Notes: generated from the letters alone by a model not told the origin. Numbered from the stretch's first letter, positions 51,301 through 62,581 are shown. The stretch: 64,000 nt of DNA from Coturnix japonica (GCF_001577835.2 NC_029536.1:62001-126000); one strand, 5' to 3'. Numbers and translations: made by a program.

Positions 51301-52415
51301 CCTTTGCTGTCAGTGAGACAGGTGAGTGGCCACCCTGCGTCCCTAATTTCAGTTGATTCGAGCAAATCCACATAGATATAAAATGCCACAGATAGGAACA
51401 GCCCTAATAAGTGTTCTTGGCGGCTTGCAGGTGGCTTATTTTTCTGGGGTGCCACCAACACCTCCCGCGAGTCCACCATGTACCCAAAAGCAGTGCAGGA
51501 CCTGTGTGGCTGGAAGATCCGCAGCTTGGCCTGTGGGTGAGTGACGGTCCCCAAAAATCTCCCTTTTGTAGTTTTGGAGTGCAGGGGGGTTGCGGGTGCA
51601 GGGTGCTGGAGTCAGCACCTTGCACTGTGCTGCAGAAAGAGCAGCATCATCGTGGCAGCGGATGAGAGCACCATCAGCTGGGGCCCATCTCCCACCTTTG
51701 GAGAGCTGGTAAGAAGGATTTACAGCACCCTAAACCATCCAGTTGTACCCCTCACATCTTTTGGAGCTGAGGCTCTGCATGTCTGCCCACTACAGTTTTT
51801 TGGGGTTGTGCTTGTATCTTCCAGGGCTACGGGGACCACAAGCCCAAGTCATCAACAGCTGCCCAAGAGGTGAAGACTTTGGATGGGATCTATACAGAGC
51901 AGGTAAACAGGAACCCAAACACATTTGTGTCCCTAGCAGTGGCTGGGCCCATTAACAGCTCATCCCACCTATGGGTGCTCCCACCTGTGCCATGTTCCCA
52001 ACTATGCAATGCTCCTACCTGTGAGTTGGTGCCTCCTGTACAATGCTGCCACCCATGGGATGCTGCCACCCCTGTGTTGGGCCTATCAGTGTAATGCTTC
52101 CACCCATTGGATGCTGACAGCTATCCGACACTCCTACCCGTAGGTTCTCCCCACCCAAAAGATGGTGCCACCCATGGGATGCGCCCACAGGGTGTTCCCA
52201 CCTATGCTTTTCCCCTGCTGTGGGATGTTCATCAGGCACAGCCTGGTATAGAGGAAGTGGGTCCAACACCAACAGGAGCAAGACTTTGCCTGACCCTCCC
52301 CTCCCTGCAGGTGGCCATGGGCTATGCCCACTCACTGGTGATTGCCCGCGATGAGAGCGATGCCGAGAAGGAGAAGCTGCGCAAGCTGCCGGAGTACAAC
52401 CCCCGCACCATCTGA
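48050..52415 (+). CDS. RCC2: regulator of chromosome condensation 2 (TD-60), RCC1-like beta-propeller
   Basis: RCC2 is a nuclear and centromere-associated propeller protein needed for chromosomal passenger function and linked to Rac1, RalA and Arf6 control. Twelve coding exons keep frame to TGA: 48050-48358, 49375-49468, 49592-49735, 49816-49947, 50031-50119, 50523-50637, 50867-51033, 51141-51321, 51431-51536, 51636-51708, 51825-51902, 52311-52415. The product is 530 aa (human 522). The first ~90 residues (MPRRKAAGPPWEP...) are basic, Gly/Ser/Pro-rich and probably disordered. RCC1-type blades follow, with WSWGRNEKGQLGHGDTK, FGENKMGQLGLGNQTD, FGCPEYGQLGHNSDG, WGFGGYGRLGHAEQKDE and WGPSPTFGELGYGDH. 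It ends EYNPRTI. The sequence after residue ~95 is nearly the same as human RCC2 as I remember it, indicating strong purifying selection. The start was chosen from the MPRRKAA match and its place in the CpG island. Confidence 0.96.
48400..48965 (+). repeat. C-rich tract in RCC2 intron 1
   Basis: Irregular units of 'tgcaccccc', 'cattgcaacccc' and similar, with strong C over G bias on the plus strand, mirror the tract at 47,340-47,865 on the other side of the first coding exon. No coding signal. Confidence 0.7.
51945..52215 (+). repeat. degenerate minisatellite in RCC2 last intron
   Basis: Units of roughly 20 bases of the type 'cccacccatgggatgctg' or 'cccacctgtgccatgttc' recur between the exons at 51,902 and 52,311. 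Splice sites on both sides are intact. Confidence 0.65.
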
Positions 52416-53920
52416 GGGCGACCCACGGCTCTACTACCTGTTCTCCTACAATTTCCAAAGCGTTGGGTTCCCCCTTCCACGGCCAAGACCTTTCCCCGTG
52501 GCTTTTCCATTTCCCATCCCCACCCTCGCAGGACCTTTTGGCACATCCAGGCTTTTTTAGTTGTTGGGTTTTCGGGGTTTTTTTAATTCATTTTTTGCTG
52601 TTCCGCACAGAACGGGGTGTGCTGGGTTCACCTGGACAGGCATAGATTTTTACATTTTTTTAATATCCTTATTACCAAATTTCTCTGGTTGAAGGCTTGA
52701 AACTCAACCAGTAAAACCTCTCATTTTTCCTGACATCACAATTTTGGGGGGCATTTTTCACAAATGACCTCTATTTTGGGTGCTGTTATTTTAGGGTTGT
52801 TTCCTACGCTCCTTCCTCAGCATCCCTTTTCCTCTGGGAATCTGGGACCAGATGTGTTATCTCACACCCATAGGGACAAACACCCTGTGCTCCCTTCTCC
52901 ATCCCAGCATCATTTTTTTGAGCTGGATGCCTCCAAACCCGCGGATTCCCCAAACCCCCACTGCCCATCCCAGGGCAATCTCAGGTATGAAGAGCGGGCC
53001 CTGAAGCATCGTGCAAGCTTTTCCCCTTTGTTCTTTTTTGATTTTCTTTTTTTAATTTTTTTTTCTTTTATTTCCCCATTAATTATTATTATTTTTATTA
53101 TTATTATTATTTCAGCCTGGTATCTGCCAAAAGCCCTTCCTGGGGCGACGCTGTGCACTGTGCTGGAGAAACGAGGTGCCTTTACATGCAGAGCCCAGCT
53201 CTGCCTCCACACAACCCAAGGGTGATATTTTATTACCTTATTTTTTAGTTTTTAGGGTTTATTTTGATTATTTTTAATCCCTTTCCGCTCCCCCCATGCA
53301 GCTGTGGGGAGCTCTGCAGTACTTTATGGAGGGAAAAAAAAAATAACAAAAAAAAAAAAAAATGGGGATGGGGGGAGGGTTCTTTATGTTTGCTTTGGGG
53401 TTAGGGTTCATTTTGGGGTTTATTTTGGTGTGTTAGAGTCAAAGCTTCCAGGACAGGAAGAGCAGCAGCGCAGAGTTGTCAGAAACTCTGGTTTTTTAGA
53501 GCAATATTCAGATTTGCTGCAGGAGGAGGTCAGGGCGTACAGCACCCCCCAATGGGGCTTTTAGAACCTTATCCCCACTTTTTTCTACCTGCAATATTTC
53601 AGGGTCATCCCCATCAGCTGCCAGCCCGAAATGGGCACAAACATATCCTGCAGCCCAAGAACAGGGGTGGAAAATCAGCAAAAAGCCATTTTCACCCCCT
53701 AAAAAAGCAATTTGGGCTCCAGGTCCCATTGTGCTCCATTGCATCCCAGCAAAAGGAGGAGGCTGGAAGCATGAAATAATAATAAACCGCAGTGCTCTCA
53801 GAGCAGTGTTCTCTTTAGATGAAGCAACAGGTTCCTGGTTAGTGCTGTCATTGTCTTCTTAATTTTTTTTATATTTCTTGGAGTAAATGTTTAAATAAAG
53901 GACGTTGTGTACGCCTCTCG
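52416..53920 (+). other. RCC2: RCC2 3'UTR
   Basis: About 1.5 kb lie between the stop codon and the last good polyadenylation signal. The sequence has long T-rich and ATT-repeat stretches (53,085-53,113) and a poly(A) run near 53,333-53,361. An earlier AATAAA at 53,781-53,786 could give a slightly shorter form. Confidence 0.6.
53894..53899 (+). terminator. RCC2: RCC2 polyadenylation signal
   Basis: AATAAA followed within about 25 bases by GT-rich sequence (GACGTTGTGTACG), a classic poly(A) site arrangement. Confidence 0.65.
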
Positions 53921-53929
53921 GCTACTGCA

Positions 53930-54640
53930 TGCGCACCCCGGCCCCCGCTGATGGCTCAGAGCAGCGATGCACTCGGCAAAAGCTTCCCCCAACATCATCA
54001 CGGAGGTGGGAGGCTCCTCACCTTCATTCCTGACAACGTTCTCTTTTCTAATTTAAACGGTCAAAGGGAACCGTCCCTGTTCACCCCAATGCAGAGCACT
54101 CAGCGCCAACATCCCTAAAAGCAAACCCACAGCCAGGGGGCACCATCCTGCTGCTCACACCATCCTCCATCACCGACCTATTCCCCCTGTGATTGTGCAA
54201 GTAGGATGTAAGTGCAACAGTGTGTATATCTGCCTTTTTGTGCATGCACACATTTTTACACGCGTGTATTTGTACATCTGTCTTTTCCCAGTGCATGTAT
54301 TTTACTTACTGCATGTGGTTATTTTGCACTTTGATTTTTGTGCACACCCAGCTGCTATTGCACTAGCACGCATGTTCCAGTGTAGCTTTATAATTCATAT
54401 TCCCATGCATGCATGTCCACTTTCTAAAGCAGCGCATGCACTTATATGCACTTTTTTTTAATGCATGCATATGCATTTTGCAAGCTTGTGCACATGTTTT
54501 GTTGTGCCTTTTTATACATGCACTGTTAAACACACAGATGCTTTTTTCCCCCATATACATTGATGCAGAGTACTGCATCACCCCACTAAACACCATTTAA
54601 AGATACCTTTAACTTCAGCAGGAGGCTGGGAGCAAACAGC
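53930..54640. other. RCC2-PADI3 convergent intergenic spacer
   Basis: About 0.7 kb between the 3' ends of two convergent genes. The part from 54,190 to 54,560 is rich in irregular TGCATGC/TGCACA units, a degenerate repeat with Z-DNA-like alternation. Nothing coding is seen. Confidence 0.55.
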
Positions 54641-54645
54641 CCTCA

Positions 54646-54651
54646 TTTATT
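54646..54651 (-). terminator. PADI3: PADI3 polyadenylation signal
   Basis: TTTATT on the plus strand reads AATAAA on the minus strand, about 95 bases past the stop codon at 54,744. It predicts a very short 3'UTR. Confidence 0.65.
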
Positions 54652-54743
54652 CCCAAGGGGAGTTGGGGGAGCTGCTGCAGAAGGCACTTAAAGGGATGGA
54701 GAAGGGAATTTGGGGGGGGGGGGAAAGGAGGAAAACGGGCAGC

Positions 54744-57700
54744 TCAGGGCACCATCCGCCACCACTTGAAGGCAAAGGGTTTGCGGCGGACGTTGGTGCC
54801 ACAGTGCACCTCTCCAGCCAGCTTGTGGTAGGAGAAGTAGTCATTGATGAAGGTGCAGGAGAGCCCCAGGGGCTGCAGCAGTGCCCTCACCCGCTCCTCC
54901 AGGCAGCACTGCCCCTCCACCAGTGGCCCAAATGGTTTGGGAATGCCCAGGTGTCTGCCCAGCACCAGCATGTTCACCTGGAGATGGACCAAGAGTCAAT
55001 TCCTCACCCCAGTTGTGAACAGCGAGAGCACAAAGGGCTGCCACATGCAGCCCTAAATTCACACTGAGCTGCTCATTACCATGTCAGGGAAATAGGCCAC
55101 GGCTCTGGTTTGGTCATCAGCTTGGAAGAGCTGCGGGATGTCGATGATGTCCTGCTCGACCAGCCCCAGCTCCCGCTTCAGAATGTCCCGGTTCCAACTG
55201 ATGCAGCTCTGCAGGGGGGGGCGATAGGAAGGGATGTGGGATATGGGGCAAGGGGACAGAGGAACGGGACAGAAGGATGGGAGGACAGAGATGAGGAAGG
55301 GGAAGAAAGACAAGGGAAGAGAGCAATGGGGACAGAAGGACAGAGATGGGAGGACAAGGATATAAATGGGGAGAGGAGCAGACAGACAAAGATGGAAACA
55401 AAGGTCCTGGGAAACAGTGACAGGGAGATGGGGAGATGAGAAGGAGGGGAGAAGAGACAAAGGACAGGGAATGGGGTTAAGAACAGGGGTGAGAAAAAGG
55501 GAGAAGGGGAGAGGGGGGCAGTGGGACAGAAAGATGGAGGGATGGAGGGAATGGGAGGTGGACAGATGGACATAGTGACAGATGGGGAAGGATGGACAGC
55601 AGGACCTCACCTGTGCGTAGGCATTGAACTCGCGCAGTGCTTCATTTCCCAGGATCTCATTTATGCTCGGCTTGGGCACATCGTGCAGTCCTGAACACAG
55701 AGCAGGGAGCCTTACAACATGTCAAGAGGGCAGTGGTTTTTTTGGGGGTGTGAGGTACCACAGCATCCCTACCCTGGAACATTGTCGCTTCCCCATAGCC
55801 CATCTCCTGCTTCTCCCTGAACAGCTGGTAGCAGGCGCTGGGGCTGGCCAGCAGCAGCCTGAAGCCCTATAGATGGAGAGACCAACATGAGCTCACCCCA
55901 TGTTTCCCCCCCCCAACAAAAAATCACCCCATAAAAGACCTGCCCACCTTCCGATCGGATGCAGGGATGAAGCTGAGAAACTCGTCCACATGTCCAACCT
56001 GCAGCCAGTCTGAGAAGAGCTCCACAGGTGCTTGCACCCGCTGGGCAGCGAGGAAATTCCGTACTGCTTTGGCCATGCGCCGGCCACCAAACCTAAGTGC
56101 AGTGAATGGGGACCTCAACCTAAGCCTTCAGGGGTTGTGTACCCCAAAATTCCATCTCCTACCTTGGGAAGCTGCTGCCGATGAGGATGCGGCCCAGCGG
56201 GTACTCCTTGCTGCGCACCGTCACTGGTGGGCTGACCTCCAGGTTGCCAAAGGAGTCGAGGCTGGAGATTTTCTCTGATGTTTTCTGAGCCACGTAGCCA
56301 AAATCAGGGCCCTGGGGGGAAAAAAGGGCTGGCATTAAGCCTTGGGAGTGCCAAACCTTGAAGCACGATGCCCCTGTTGCCCTTGCTGACTTGGATTATC
56401 TCCTTCCTACTAGTTAATTTACCTTATTGTGGATTCAGAGAATCATAGACATCGGGAACGAGACCTTCAGGATCATCATGTCCAACCATCAGCCTGACCT
56501 TCTGAGCCCCATCATTCAACCACGGCCCTTTGAGATTGCTCATCTTCTTATCCTTGTTCTTATTCCTTTCCCAATTCTTAATAGTATTCTTACTCCTTCT
56601 CATATGCCTATTCCTGTTCCCACTCCTATTCTCATTCTGATTTCTATTCCTCTTTCCATTCCTATTCCTACTCTTATTCTCATTCCTGTTCCCATTCCTT
56701 CTCTTATTACTACTCCTATTCTTACTCATATGCTCATTCTTATTCCCACTCTTACCCCTACTCTTATTTTTATTCATTCTCATTCTTTTCCTTCTCCTTT
56801 TGCAGACTGCCACAGCACACACCACTCCTCAACTAGCACCAGGAAACCCAACACCAGGGGTTGAAGGACTTTAGTTAGGTACCAGGATGCTCCTGACAGG
56901 GAAGTCCTTCAGGCCCCGGTCACGGGGTGAGTCGAAGACCACTGGGAACATTTTATGGGGTGCTTGCACGTAGCCAAACTCCACTTCATCCTGCAGAGGG
57001 AACAGAGGGAAAAGTAAGTGCTGTGGAGCCACAGCCCGAGGGTCCCAACCCCACATCACCCACCTGGATCCAGCGGTCATTGTGGTTTTCGGGCAGTGGG
57101 CAGATGGTCACTGGGCACTTGGCTTCCTCAGCCAGTGCGCTGACAGCCGCCACAAAGTCCTCATTGTCCTCCACACTGTGAAATAAAACCAGGGATCACA
57201 GGGATGCAGCCGAGCCTGGAGGGATGCAGCCACCAATCCCCCCCCCCAGCACCCACCTGCACACAAAGACCTCCAGAGGTGCCAGCGTGTTGGGTGTCAT
57301 GATCCATGGAGCCACACGGAACATCACTGTGTCAGTGAAAATGGGCGTCTCCAGCAAACCCTGAGAGGGGGGAGAGGGACTGAGACATCGCTCACCCCAT
57401 CTGTAGGTAAAACCTATGTGATTTAGGGCATCACCTTCTCAGGGCTCTCCAGCAGTGTGACATGGAACGCAATCAGCCCTGAAAAGCCAGTGTCAGGGAA
57501 GGCGAGTCCCTCCACATAGAAGATGCTTTCCTCCTGGTGCTGGCTGGGCTTCACAGCATAGGCAAGCTTCTTACCCCCCAGCACGTGCCTGTACTCCTCC
57601 AGTGCAATGCTGTCTGTGGACACAAGCAGCACCCACCTTGCACTGTAGCATTCCACCTCCATTTCCCAGCTCCTTGCAAAAAGGAGCAGCTTGGTGTCGC

Positions 57701-60597
57701 ATCATGCACACAGCAGGACACAGTGAGCACACCACTACCATTGGGTGTACCATTGTACCACTGGGAACAAAGCAAACTCATGGGATGCATTTGGGATTCT
57801 GGAGGTGTCAGCTCTTGTTTTGCCCACCTCATTAATGATCCGTGGAATGGAACACCTCTCCTATGAGGACAGGCTGAGAGAGCTGGGGCTCTTCAGCTTT
57901 GAGGTGACCTGATAGCAGCCTTTCAGTATCTATTGGGAAGCTACAGGAAAGAAGGGGACAGACTCTTTAGCAGGGTCTGTGGCAACAGAAGAAGGGGAAA
58001 TGGCTTCAAAGCAAAGGGAGGGTAGATTTAGGTTAGATATGAGGGAAAAGGCTTTTCCAGTGCAAGTGGTGAGGCACTGGAACAGGTTAGCTAGTGTTGT
58101 GGTTGATGCCCCATCCCTGGGGACTTCCAACGTGAGGACAGGAGATGCTCTGGGCAACCTGATCCAGCTGTGGTGTCTCTGTTCATTGCAGGGGGGCTGG
58201 ACTAGATGACCTTCAGAGGTCCCTTCTGACTCTAAGGATTCTATGATTCATAGGAGGGCCCATAGAGGGGTCACCCCACACTCACTGCCTCCATAGAACA
58301 CGCCGACTTTATCAGCATCACTGAAGCCCACGTGCAGGACAAGGCCATGGCTGGTGAAGATGGTGCGTGGTCCACGGGTCCGCAGAACCATTTGTGACAT
58401 GTCCTTCAGGTCTGGGGAGACAGTGAGGACAAATTGGGGACAAAGTCACCAAAAAGAGGAAATGCAGCAAAAAGGAGCTGGCCATACCTTCGTAGGAGCA
58501 CACAGTGGTGTCACGACTATCTGTCAGCTGGCTTTGGGGTTCGCTGCTGTCACTCATCAACCGGGTTTTGGGGTCATCGCGGTCACAGTTGACCAGCAGA
58601 ATGGCACCGTGCCCATCAGGACCCCATGTCCACGTGGCCTGGGGGCAGCCAGTCAGAGTTGGGACCATCACTGGGGCCACCCGTGGGGTTGGGGACTGTT
58701 GTCTTCACTACATTACCTTGTCCACCAACGTCCTACTGACCGACCCACTGCGACCAGTGTCAGCATCGAGTGAGACTTCTGCAGAGACAACAGGTGCTCA
58801 GTGGAGAGGTGGCGTGGAGACACCACTTTTGGGGACCAAATATTCTCACTTACCCACGCAGGTGAGATACAGCATGGCTCTGCCCACCGGCACTCCACTG
58901 GCTTCACCAAAATAGGAAATCCTGACCTGTGATGTCACAGAGTTCAGTATCACCCAGAGGGGGACTGGGTGCTGCGGGGCTGCTGTCACCCACCTTCTCA
59001 TCCCCGACGTCCTTGCTGATCGCCTCCATGGTGAGCAGCACCTCAGTGCCAGCAGCCAAGGGCCATCGGGTAACACTGGAGGGCAGCTTCACGCTCTGCG
59101 TCTCATGCACCACATAGACTTTCACACCTGGTGTGCCCTGCACGTGGAAGGCGATGGCATCCTTGGGTGCTGACCTGGGGGAACACAGCTGTTGGGGCAT
59201 CGCTGCAGTGGTGCAGCAAATCCAGCAATGTACAATTGCAACAAATCCTGCAGTATGCAGTGATTCCCACAAGATGCAATAAGCACAACAACATTCAACC
59301 TCAAGAAATCCTACAGTGTTCAATTGTAATGAATCCTGTCATGTAACTGTAACAAATCCTGCAATGTTTAACCTAAAAAAAACACCATAAAAAAACCAGC
59401 ATTTGATTGTGACAAAACCTGCCATGTTCAGTTGCAACAAATGGCAACAAATTCTACAAAATGTAACTGCAATAACTCCTGCAAAGTGAAATAAAGCCTG
59501 CAACGTGCAACAAATTTGCAATGTCTTGCAAAATTTCCCCAACTTGACATTATTCAAGCCCAAGAAATTTTTCACTATTAAACTATATCAAAACCCCCGA
59601 GCTCTTTTCTTATGGCATGAGGCCTCTCAGCCATTTACATTTCACCCCCTTTGCATCCCCTTTGGAGCACGGAGAAACCACAGTGGGTGCAGGAAGCAGA
59701 TGGGGATGGAGGAAGCACCAGCAGGCGAATGGGCAGGCTGCAGCATGCAGCACTCAGTGCAAGAGGGCACTGCCAGGGCAAGAACTCCTGCAAGCAGGGG
59801 AGAAACCCAACCCTGGGTGCTGCGATGCTTCTGACACCCACAGGGCAGAGGGTGTGTTTGGGGCAGCACAAAGTAATCCAAAAAAGCAAAACTAAAGCAA
59901 GCTGAAGCTTTAAGGAAAATGAAAGAAAAAGCAAAACTTGTTGCTGTAAACCAGTTGCTGTGGCCAAACAAATGCATGGCTGCAGGGAACGCCCCAGCAA
60001 GCTATGCCTCCATGGTTAACTCTGTATTCACCTACACAAGGAAATATTTCTATTTCTTGCTGGGACAGCACAGCAGCCCCTGGTACGGAGTTCTGGATGG
60101 AGACTGCATCCGGATTTGGGATTTTGCACCCAAAATCTGTTTCTCTATGGAGGCTGCAAACTTCTCCATTCATCTGAGTAGCGCTGCCATCCCATACCAG
60201 GTGCTGAGAGCCTCCAGGAGCAGAAGCAGCAATATCCTTGTTTTCAATACTAAAACTCCAACAGGAACAGGAGAAGAAATACCTTTCTTTTGCTTGCTGA
60301 AAACCCCAACAGAAGCAATCCCATTCTTTTAAATGCTGAACCCCCATGGGAAGCCCACCTGAATGCATTAGCACTGTCTTTCCCCAGTTCAACCCATTCA
60401 CCTCTATTTTCACCCTCTTCTCGCTTAACCCCACTTTACTTCCTGCAGGAGAAAAGACAAAATAATACAACCCCAAAGCAGGTTTTTGGACACCCCATTG
60501 CTTACCCCTGGATGTCCAAGGACAGCTCAGTGCCCAGCACACAGACGGTGCTGGTGGGCCGCTGGGTGCTGAGCTGGATGCGGCGCTGCTGGGCCAT
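54744..60597 (-). CDS. PADI3: peptidylarginine deiminase, type III-like
   Basis: PAD enzymes are Ca2+-dependent and convert protein arginine to citrulline. Sixteen exons keep frame to TGA and give 672 aa (human PADI3 664): 60506-60597, 58994-59174, 58854-58926, 58717-58778, 58488-58638, 58286-58411, 57435-57613, 57257-57360, 57064-57175, 56883-56990, 56163-56311, 55948-56092, 55773-55866, 55611-55690, 55080-55208, 54744-54977. Exon count equals that of mammalian PADIs. Conserved parts are the Ca-site segment [56 protein letters not shown] (catalytic Asp in WIQD), [10 protein letters not shown] (catalytic His and Asp), and [13 protein letters not shown] (nucleophile Cys) near the C-terminus KWWRMVP. 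All four catalytic residues are present, so the enzyme should be active. Assignment to type 3 rests on remembered phrases ([26 protein letters not shown]) and on gene order next to RCC2. Introns contain CR1, a hexamer repeat and a minisatellite. Confidence 0.88.
56438..56530 (-). mobile_element. CR1 LINE 3'-end fragment
   Basis: 'agagaatcatagacatcggg' then 'tcatcatgtccaaccatcag' is the reverse complement of a CR1 tail inside a PADI3 intron. Confidence 0.7.
56535..56800 (+). repeat. ATTCCT/ATTCTT hexamer-type repeat
   Basis: Some 260 bases of imperfect 6-base units (ATTCCT, ATTCTT, ACTCCT, TCTTAT and similar) adjoin the CR1 fragment in the intron before the PADI3 exon at 56,163-56,311. The open frames across it, I/P/L-rich on one strand and N/K/R-rich on the other, are repeat artefacts. 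Confidence 0.85.
57835..58252 (+). mobile_element. CR1 LINE, 3' 420 bases with ORF2 end
   Basis: The plus strand encodes the end of CR1 ORF2: [20 protein letters not shown] near the start, then [20 protein letters not shown]. It continues into 'tgcaggggggctggactaga' and 'ggattctatgattcat', the CR1 terminus. The copy is 5'-truncated and fairly young by appearance. It lies in the PADI3 intron between exons 58,286-58,411 and 57,435-57,613, antisense to PADI3. Confidence 0.92.
59210..59545. repeat. degenerate tandem repeat in PADI3 intron 1
   Basis: Units like 'aacaaatcctgcaatgt', alternating with 'gtaactgtaa' or 'ttcaattgtaa', recur about ten times with strong divergence. Nothing coding is seen. 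Confidence 0.65.
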
Positions 60598-60640
60598 CCC
60601 ACCACACACCCCTGAGTGCTGGCAGGGACGGCACGAGGGG

Positions 60641-60650
60641 ATTATAAAGG
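60641..60650 (-). promoter_or_regulatory. PADI3: TATA-like element upstream of PADI3
   Basis: CCTTTATAAT on the minus strand lies about 45-53 bases upstream of the start codon. This would place transcription start near 60,615 with a 5'UTR of only about 20 bases. No CpG island is present, in keeping with tissue-restricted PADI expression. The TATA match is clearer on the plus strand, so this is tentative. Confidence 0.4.
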
Positions 60651-60939
60651 CTGGCAGCAGGGAGGGGATTAACACAGCCTGATCCCACCCAGCTGGTGCG
60701 CACTGCTGAGCTTTCTGACGGAGTGTGAATCAGTGCTGATTTTTCACCCGAACACCGTTTCCCCCGAATAGTGCTTTTTTGTTGTTTCTGCTTTTTTTAA
60801 GAAAACAACACCCTGATATAACAAAGCAGCATTGTCACCAAGAGAAACTCACACCGTAAATTATGCAGCACGACACTGGAGCTGAGCTGGTGCCATGCCA
60901 GGGTGTTATTTCCTAGTGTGCTCCTCCCCGTGCTCATCA

Positions 60940-62510
60940 CAGAACCTGGAGATCATTGAATCTAACTATCCCTAATAAAACAGCTCCCTAGAACTCATTG
61001 CACAGATAAGTCTTGAATATCTCCATAAAAGGAGCCTCCACAGCCACTCTGAGGAACCTGGTCAGTGCTCTGTCACCCTTCCCATAAAGAAGCTCTTCTA
61101 CATGTTAGTACAGAACTTCCTATGCTCAGGTTTTAGGCCATTACTCCTTGCCCTATCACTTTGCACCATTAAGAAGTGCCTGGCCTTATCCATTTGCCCC
61201 CCATCTCCCTTCAGATATTTATCAACATTTACCAGGTCCCCTCTCAGTCCTCCTTTCTTTAAGCTGAACAGACCCAGGTTACTCAGCCTCTCCTCATACT
61301 GGAGGTCCCCAGGCCCTTTGTCATCTTTGTGACCCTCTGCTGGACTCTTTCTAGGAGATCTCTGTCTTTCTTGAACTGGGGAAGCCAGAACCAGACATAA
61401 TAATTTAAATGTAGACTCACCAGGGCAGAACAGAGGGGGAACATAACCTCCCTTGACTTACAGGCCATGCTCTGTGCAGTGTTCCCCAGGATAACATTAC
61501 CTTCCTTGGTCACAGTGACTCACTGCTGGCTCATCATCATCTTGTTGTCCACCAGAACCCCCAGGTTTTTCTTTGCAGAGCTCCTCCCCAGCAGGTCAGC
61601 TCCCAGCCCGTACTGATGCATGCAGTTGTAATGCTATAATGGGATGGAAAGTACCACAGTAACAGTGGGGCAGCAAAGTCTTTAGCTACAGCAAATGCAG
61701 GGAAAAAAATAAAATAAAAAAAAAAAAGGAAAAGAACTACTTACCCCTAGAAGGCCTCAGGTACACAAGGATCTCCAGCAGAAACCCCTTGCTTCCACTG
61801 CCAGCCCTTAAATGAGGTCTGGGAAAGGGTGGATCCTGGCTCCATCCCTTCCAGTCATTCAGGTACATTGCATGCACCTGAGCTCCCCTGGATTGTCCCT
61901 GCCTTCCTACCAGGTGCTCCATCACTGCTTCAGGCCCTGACTTAGCATTTTTGCTACAGTGGTTATTCCTCCCCAGGTGCAAGTCTCCACACTTGTTAAA
62001 TCTCATCAGGTTCCTCCCTGCCCAACTCTCCAGTCTGCCCAGCTGTTGTTGAGTGGCAGCCTTCAGCCTTCAGGTGTGTCAGCTGATCCTCCTGGCTTTG
62101 TGACACCAGCCAACATGTTGAGGGTGAACTCTATCCCTTCATCCAGGTTGTTGATGATGTTGAACAAGACCAGACCCAGCACCAATCCCTGGGGAGTACA
62201 GCTAGTTACAGACCTGCCACCTGACTCTGCACCACTGATGATCACTCTCTGAGCTCTAACAGCCACTCCACGTTTTCTAAGTTTCATAACAAGGATGTTG
62301 TGGGAGATGGTGTCAAACGCCTTGCTGAAGTCAAGGTACACAACATCCACTGCTCTCCTCCCATCTACCCAGCCAGCGATGATATCATAGGAGGCCATCC
62401 AGTTGGTCAAGCATGATTTCTGTTTGGTGGATCCATGCTGACTACTCCTGACAACATTATTCTCTTCCAGTTGCTTGGAGATGGCATCCATAAGAAAAAT
62501 GTCTCCTACA
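60940..62510 (-). mobile_element. CR1 LINE, 3' part with reverse-transcriptase coding, split by an LTR
   Basis: On the minus strand, 62,510 to 61,960 encodes CR1 reverse-transcriptase sequence, including VVYLDFSKAFDTISHNIL and LGLVLFNIINNLDEG. From 61,620 to 60,940 it continues with the ORF2 end (KKDRDLLERVQQRVTKM) and the 3' tail. About 1.2 kb of CR1 is therefore present once the 61,627-61,958 insertion is set aside. The element fills the PADI3-PADI1 spacer and ends within about 80 bases of the PADI1 poly(A) signal. It is 5'-truncated, and its frame is interrupted. Confidence 0.9.
61627..61958 (-). mobile_element. solo-LTR-like insertion (family A copy 2) nested in CR1
   Basis: A 332-base non-CR1 block breaks the CR1 between 'tactgatgca' and 'ggttattcctccccagg', which are adjacent in intact CR1. 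It starts TGTA and ends TACA, and is flanked by similar 5-base sequences (GCAGT / GTGGT) that may be a decayed target-site duplication. On the minus strand it carries CATTTAAG (TATA-like). It resembles 10,540-10,895. A solo LTR of an avian endogenous retrovirus is the best fit; it is younger than the host CR1. Confidence 0.6.
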
Positions 62511-62581
62511 GTATTCCAACCCAGTGACAGGATGAAGCACAAGGAAAAACTGTACCCTCAGTGCTCATATTGACAAAACAC

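Noticed and set aside
56424-56864. Overlapping frames rich in N/K/R (minus) or I/P/L (plus)
   Set aside because: Both are translations of the ATTCYT repeat beside a CR1 fragment.
59910-60605. 231-codon frame overlapping the PADI3 first exon
   Set aside because: It uses a different frame from the clear [10 protein letters not shown] start of PADI3 and runs into intron sequence.
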